Shown here in pieces: positions 58,509-64,000 of a stretch of DNA of 64,000 bases. The stretch is from Oscheius tipulae (taxonomy: Eukaryota > Nematoda > Chromadorea > Rhabditida > Rhabditidae). The translations under genes were made by a program, and so were the position numbers. Location of the stretch: NCBI GenBank assembly GCA_037178975.1, contig JASJZH010000005.1, positions 7,588,501-7,652,500 of the forward strand, read 5' to 3'. The notes beneath the pieces were generated by a model. The model made no database searches. It saw only the letters and a list, made by a program, of their open reading frames with translations, and was not told the origin of the DNA. The stretch's first letter is position 1, and each line of letters starts with the position of its first letter.

Positions 58509-60144
58509 TCACTTGGAGAATCCGTAGAGGGAGGGATTGATAAGCGTGATGAGGAACTGGAGGTCGTTGAACACATTCATTTTTGCCTGCATCATTCTGA
58601 AACATTTCTATTATGTGTCATCAGTTAGAATCTTACTCGAAGGTTTCCCTGTCGATGTACTTCATGAGCGAGAGAGTGTTGTAGGGAAACCAACAGATGA
58701 TGTGTGTGACCACAACCAATAGCGTGGTTCGAAACACCTTGCTTCGTAGTTGTCTTCTCCAAGCCGGCACCTTGACCTGGGGGACTGGGGCTGAAAACAG
58801 TTGTAGAAAGGTAGAAGAGTAAACCAACCAGCACTGGGTCGTCTCGACGAGGGAGGAACAGTGATCATGAAGCGAGAAGGTCGCCGTACCGTGTCGACCA
58901 GTGGGGCTGACTTGATCCTCGTCCAGAAACGTTCCGTCGCATCGTTTTCCTTAAAAATACCTTGTGTGTAGCTAAACAAGAAGTTCAAAAAGCATTGTGA
59001 GTCCAGGGACCAAACTTTCCCTATGGTTAGACAATGGACACGCCTTTGAACAAACCTTTGTACTCAAGAGAGCCTCCTGAACGGTGGGTGCTACCAGACA
59101 GGTGTCCTCCTCATTCGTGTCCTTTCTCGTGGAATCCGTCTGGGTCTGGACACCCTGCAAAGAGTACTCCATCAGCTTGCAGGCGATGATTATGTAGCTG
59201 ACGAGCATGATGACCACGGGAATCCAGAACACGATCAGAAGATGTGATATAGCATAAGTGTTCGAGGCTGTGATGGTCATTATCGACTTCGGGTAGGGTG
59301 TATCTGTCATGTTCCTGAAACAGTTCATAGCTCGGAACATTAAGCTTGACTACTTAAACAGATGGTAATACTGCCAGATGTCCGTGCACTGATACCACCC
59401 CTGTGGATGTTCGGGGAAGATATTAAAGCTGCGGAAGATGTAGAGCTGGGGCAGACTACAAAGAAATCCGATGACCCACGAGATGGTTACGATCAATTTG
59501 ACGGGGTTGATCTAAAGCTGATATTTCAATAGACAGACAAGAGGCCTACATGTTTGTGACCGCGCTGCATCTTGTTCGCGTTGATGACGTTCCTCAGCCG
59601 GTCGATGGCTATACAGACCACGACGTTCGAACTGACGTACAGTGAGAAAGCTGACAAGAATTGGTAGGCTCGACATGTGAAATCCCCGAAGCGCCATTCG
59701 TAGGTGTACATCCACATGAGTTTAATGAAGGCAACCAGGAGGAGGAAGATGTCGGAAATGTTCAGATTGATCTTGAGCAAGATGAACCCGCTCTGAAAAA
59801 AGGGTCTTTTCATAATCCGTTCCCGTAGGAGCTTGACGAGTCCCGCCACAATTTTTTCTAAGAAGCTGTGCGCTTTAACAGTGAATATTTCAACGTAAAC
59901 GAACAAGGGGTCCTACAACGAACACAATTCAAAGGACTATGGTCCAGTTGACTCATCTCTTTACCTTGACGCTATCCCTCGGCGTCCGTTTGAGCTCCAT
60001 AAAGAGCTTTCTCAAGATGATTACGTTGCTGGGAATGCCGACCGCGATCACAGAGAGCAGGTAGATCATTTCGACGTAGTCACTGAGCAGCGGCTCAGGG
60101 GGTGTTTGTCCGATTTTCTCCATCTCCGTCTCATGCGAGTCCAT
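58509..60144 (-). CDS. GnRH/AKH-receptor-like class A GPCR (gene 2)
   Basis: Start MDSHETEMEKIGQTPPEPLL directly after CACTTTTAG|AT, again like a trans-splice site. TM1 is MIYLLSVIAVGIPSNVIIL, TM2 FILLKINLNISDIFLLLVAF. The pre-TM3 loop has YEWRFGDFTCRAYQF and TM3 ends VVVCIAIDRLRNV (DRL). TM4 is LIVTISWVIGFLCSLPQLY, TM5 HLLIVFWIPVVIMLVSYIII, TM6 LLVVVTHIICWFPYNTLSL, and TM7 LQFLITLINPSLYGF. It stops two residues later (SK), so there is essentially no cytoplasmic tail, as in mammalian type I GnRH receptors. The third intracellular loop is long and Ser/Thr-rich. WRFGD, DRL and the gene structure match gene 1, so the two are paralogues. Confidence 0.85.
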
Positions 60145-63100
60145 ATCTAAAAGTGTATTGCGTGAGACAAGATGCTGGGGAAGGATGACCTCGGAATTAG
60201 TAACTTCTAAAAGGCCAAAGAAAGTTTTCGGAGGAGGGGGAAGTGACGAAGAGAGACTTGTGGAGAGAGAAACAGATGTAATTAAGAGGACACTCGAGAG
60301 CGACAAGAAAATAGTTGGAGTGGGAGTGGGTTTTTAAGCGAATTGTTGCTGTTTTGACTCTTTTTCCTAATTCTATATTGGAGGTAAGAGAGTAAGGAAA
60401 ATAGCTAGTCACTCTGTAGCTAATTTGGCTACCGGTTGAAAGATGTGGTCTACAGCATATAACAAAACAATGGACAACCTAAAAGTATTTTCGGCTATTA
60501 CAGAAAGGGCTATGTAGTCTGGACTCTAACCGACTGTCTGCGTTATGCGGTAAAAAAAGTTGCGCCCAGTTTCTGCCGAGTACAAATTAGATATCTCAGA
60601 CTTACTTGCTTTCTGGGGAGTGAACTATTAAAAAATAGGATAGGAACCAGCCGTTTTCGAGCCTTCAGTTTGGTAACAATCGTAGTAACAATGGCTTTCA
60701 GTGGCTTTATTGGGACAAAAGTCAAGTTCTAGAGCGCACCTAAAGTTGACTTGCTACCCGATTTAGGCAATGACTGTTTTTGAAGAACAAAACTTCTGGA
60801 CAATATACTTGGCTTCTGTTTCGTGGACTCGGACAAACAAACAAACAAACAAGTAGAGTCCGCCACAGAAGCCAACGTGCTTGAGATAGTAGAGATCTGG
60901 AAACGAGCACTTGGGTGACAAAAAGCGTCTCAACGCAAGAAGAAGTAATGAACTCGGATGTGGCAAGAGTCAACTTGATCTCTGAGCCCAATCCGCCTCT
61001 CAAAAAGATTTGCAACACTTTGTTGACCTATTACGAAACGCATTAGGTGTCTGTTTATCCCGGATTCCATACAAGCTATCCCGCAATCTTGGACCCGATC
61101 TTTTCATACTGTCCGTGTGCCCATCCAGTATACTTTTGGAGCTCTTCGTGGAACGTGGCTCTCCAATTAGAGCGAGAAACTTGGGAGAGTCTGGGAATAA
61201 AAGGAGCTGGATCATCTCCCTATTTGCTCCGGGAGGGTGAGAGAGTCACGTGAAAGAGGAGAAGGAAGTGCAAAAGAATGAGAGGCTGAATGGGATACCA
61301 CCTGGTAATGGACAGTTAATTATATCGAGCGGAGGCGAATTATTCATATTTCGAGGAACGTAGGGGAGAGATTCAAGTCTGAACAGTGGTCGAGAAGCCG
61401 AATAACTGTAAACTTCCTAATGTAAGTCGTCTTAATTCCATGAAACTTCCTATGTGGACTGTCTGCGGTCTTAGAAGGAGGTTTATGATCTCAAGACGAC
61501 ATTTTCGAACTTCCTGATGTTCTGCAAAGTTGTAGCCCTTGGTCTGTTCTACAACATTACAGAACATCGGAAAATCCAGAAGCTAAATCCGTTCCTGGGC
61601 AGTTGCCCAGTTACACCGAGCAAAAAATGGATGTCGTATTAATCGGGTCAGCTGCTCCGTTGCCTGGACATTCAAAAAGGGGTCAAAAATATATAGATAG
61701 CTGTAATAAACGTAGCACTCCTACTCGCAATTCATATAGACTGCGTATCGACAGGCAACTACAAATGTACTTTTTCATTTCGAGCTGATGCGCAAACCTA
61801 AGAGGAGCTGGCTTCCCCTTGCCCCCACCTACCTTTGAAGGGTAGGTAGTCAGACTGTTTACTAGATGTTTTAAGACCTCGCCCTATTGTACTCGGATGA
61901 CTAACAGTTCTCTGATCTCTTCATAAATTCAGTCAATTAGCAGCAGGCAATGATCGGACCGAGCGCAGAATCTCTCTCGGGAACGGGCATCATGAATTGA
62001 TAATCGGCTTCGGCTATTCACTGGATTTGATTTGATGAAGAAAAACTGTGTGCTAGACAAGTTTGCAGACGGGGAAAGAGCCGAAACCAGACGTTGATGA
62101 TTCGAAACGCCCCCTCTCCTCTTTTGTTCATGGACTCGAATATGGCTGAAGAGAGAGTACGGGGCGGACAACCGGAAAGAGTGTGAGTCAGATATGAGGC
62201 CGAAGGTCTTCACATATAGTGGCGGCAAAAACGTCTGGAGGGTCATAATCTGGGCTGGGAGAACAACATGTTCGCAGGCTTTGGGTATGAGAACTTGAGC
62301 CAATTTTATGAGCGAATGGCGATCACATAACGAATTACGACTATCGTCTACTATCACCCCGATTTTTGCAAAAAATTGGTCTGGAAAAGTGACAGAAACA
62401 ACGAAGCTGTGGTTATCGACAGTGCCGCTAACAATGTGTCGTATCAATATGTCTTTATCCGAAAACAGTCATTAGTTGGCACAACTTTTGTCTTCAGATC
62501 ATAGTTTTCTGTAATAGAAGCCAACCCTCCCAAATACGCAGTTTCTGCTTTCTCTTCTCTTTTCTAACTTGTACATGATTGTGGTCCATCCTGAGTACGA
62601 TAATTGTAGGTAGGAAATGAATATTTTTGAGTGGAATGAGAAAGGAAGCGCGAAGTATGAAAAATGAAAAGCCCGAAAGTGCGCGCCAAAAGATTTGTTA
62701 GCTTGAAAAGCTTGTTTGCAGTTTGATTCCCTTTCTCTCTCCAGAACTCTTTAACCCCCTATGCCCACACAATAGTTTAGCCCCCAATTGAGTTGCTAAA
62801 AGTGTTGCAAAGATCCTTGACCTTTGTGCCCCTCAGCTGGTCAGGAATCTAAATCGAGCCCTGGCTCCAAATCAACGAACATGTTCTCATCTCTTACGTA
62901 TCCTCTTTTTGTATAAAGTAGGAGAGAGAAAAAAATGTAATCAGGCGCCGGGTGAAGCCGAAAGAAGTTGATTATAATGTGGGAACATATTGGCTCAATT
63001 CCCGTCAGCACAATCTCTGGATTAGGGGAGGAGATGTGCCCCTCTGACTCTATTTAAGAGTTACTAAGAGTGCCTGATAACTTTGGTGGGTCAGAAATTA

Positions 63101-64000
63101 AGCGAAGAAGATGGCGCAACTACTGCATAGTCAATTAGGGGGAAGTAGAGGTAACACTAGACAAGTTCACTTCTAGTAAGGAACCGCGCATTTTTTTCTT
63201 CAAAGAGGAAAGCCTCTTCAGACATTCGAACATAACCGAATCTTCGACCGAACGGGTGTGCAAAACTAGATGGAACTGGGTTTGAATAGGCAGCTGAAGG
63301 TAGCCCCTTGAATGGCTAAAGAACCCGTGGTCAAGAAGTGTATGGGCGGAAGAGTAAGTGGCATTCACGACTTTTGAACAGATAATCAAAATTGTGATTA
63401 CTCCGAATCGACAAAAGTTCATTGCGGGACTAATTGACATACATACAAGATTCACTACCGTGCTAGAGAGGCTCTTTATCAGTTCGATGTTGAATTCTTA
63501 GGACTGTCAAAAAGTGTTAGACAAACAGGGGGTCGAGAGATGCAAGTACTGGTGAAACCATGCTCAGGAATGAACAAGTAATCAGAGTGGAACCAGCACT
63601 GAATTCTAGCGAGTCTAAAGAGAAGACTGTCGTTAGCGATTTGGGATCAAATTGCTAAGTTTTAGAATTTTCGCTGGCTATCTAACGTTTTATCGCTGAA
63701 GTTTTTGGTAGATTACTGTAGCGAGAAGCACTTCTCAGCCCCTTTCGCGCCAACATTTTGTGGTGGACAGTATATGCAACTTCGTGATAGAATAAACCAT
63801 ATCACACTAGCTCTAAAAGCAATGAACACCTATTCGACTAACGGCTGAGTCAAATAGTAAGAAATCCAAGAAAACCAAGTCCTTGCTCCCCACAAAACCA
63901 GGCGTTCCTTAATGAGAACTACAAAAAGACGAGACACGGGAAACACGGCTCAAAAACAAGCAGAGCAATGGTGACCAATAAGCAGTATGTGCATTGAGAA
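60145..64000. other. intergenic, no supported gene
   Basis: Upstream of GPCR gene 2. Contains a (CAAA)n run at about 60,833-60,852, a fold-back copy at 61,480-61,590 and a 172-codon minus-strand frame at 61,929-62,447 that resembles no family I know and has no partner exons. Confidence 0.5.
61480..61590. repeat. fold-back element, family A (copy 9)
   Basis: CCTGATGTTCTGCAAAGTTG pairs with TTCTACAACATTACAGAACATC; the outer arm CTCAAGACGACATTTTCG matches other copies. Confidence 0.65.

Noticed and set aside
1-64000. CRISPR arrays, bacterial operons or prophage
   Set aside because: Introns, polyadenylation signals and animal gene families throughout; no regularly spaced direct repeats.

Overview
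The window reads as nematode nuclear DNA. It carries a cuticle collagen with the nematode N-terminal domain, a secreted DUF19-type protein, a CED-3-type caspase with a CARD, and small introns ending in TTTTCAG. Several start codons sit directly behind a splice acceptor with no upstream exon, as expected for spliced-leader trans-splicing. Gene density is moderate, and the gaps and many introns are full of short non-autonomous transposons. I cannot name the species.

Left part (1-24,000), mostly housekeeping genes: a possible small Cys-rich protein (+), a secreted DUF19-like protein (+), an unresolved gene (+), cuticle collagen (+), cap methyltransferase CMTR2 (-), cytosolic valyl-tRNA synthetase (-), the PP2A scaffold subunit (-), complex I subunit NDUFV1 (+), and a decayed RTE-type LINE fragment (-). 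Positions 24,040-28,843 hold only repeats.

Middle part (28,800-45,700): an OATP-type organic anion transporter (+); then a minus-strand gene whose exons join in frame into several RRM-like domains, a CARD and a complete caspase; then an alpha-1,3-fucosyltransferase (GT10, -) split by a 4.3-kb intron that contains a complete Na+/K+-ATPase alpha-type gene on the opposite strand.

Right part (45,700-64,000): a maT-like mariner copy with two nonsense codons, the N-terminal part of an alpha-2-macroglobulin/thioester-protein gene (+), and two related GnRH-receptor-like GPCRs (-) with almost no C-terminal tails, separated and followed by repeat-rich DNA.

The most notable points are the apparent RRM-CARD-caspase fusion, the nested ATPase gene, ten or so copies of one fold-back element (several intronic), about six tRNA-derived SINE-like elements, and recurrent introns of only 36-41 nt. 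All gene models are conceptual: I spliced by eye and ran no searches.
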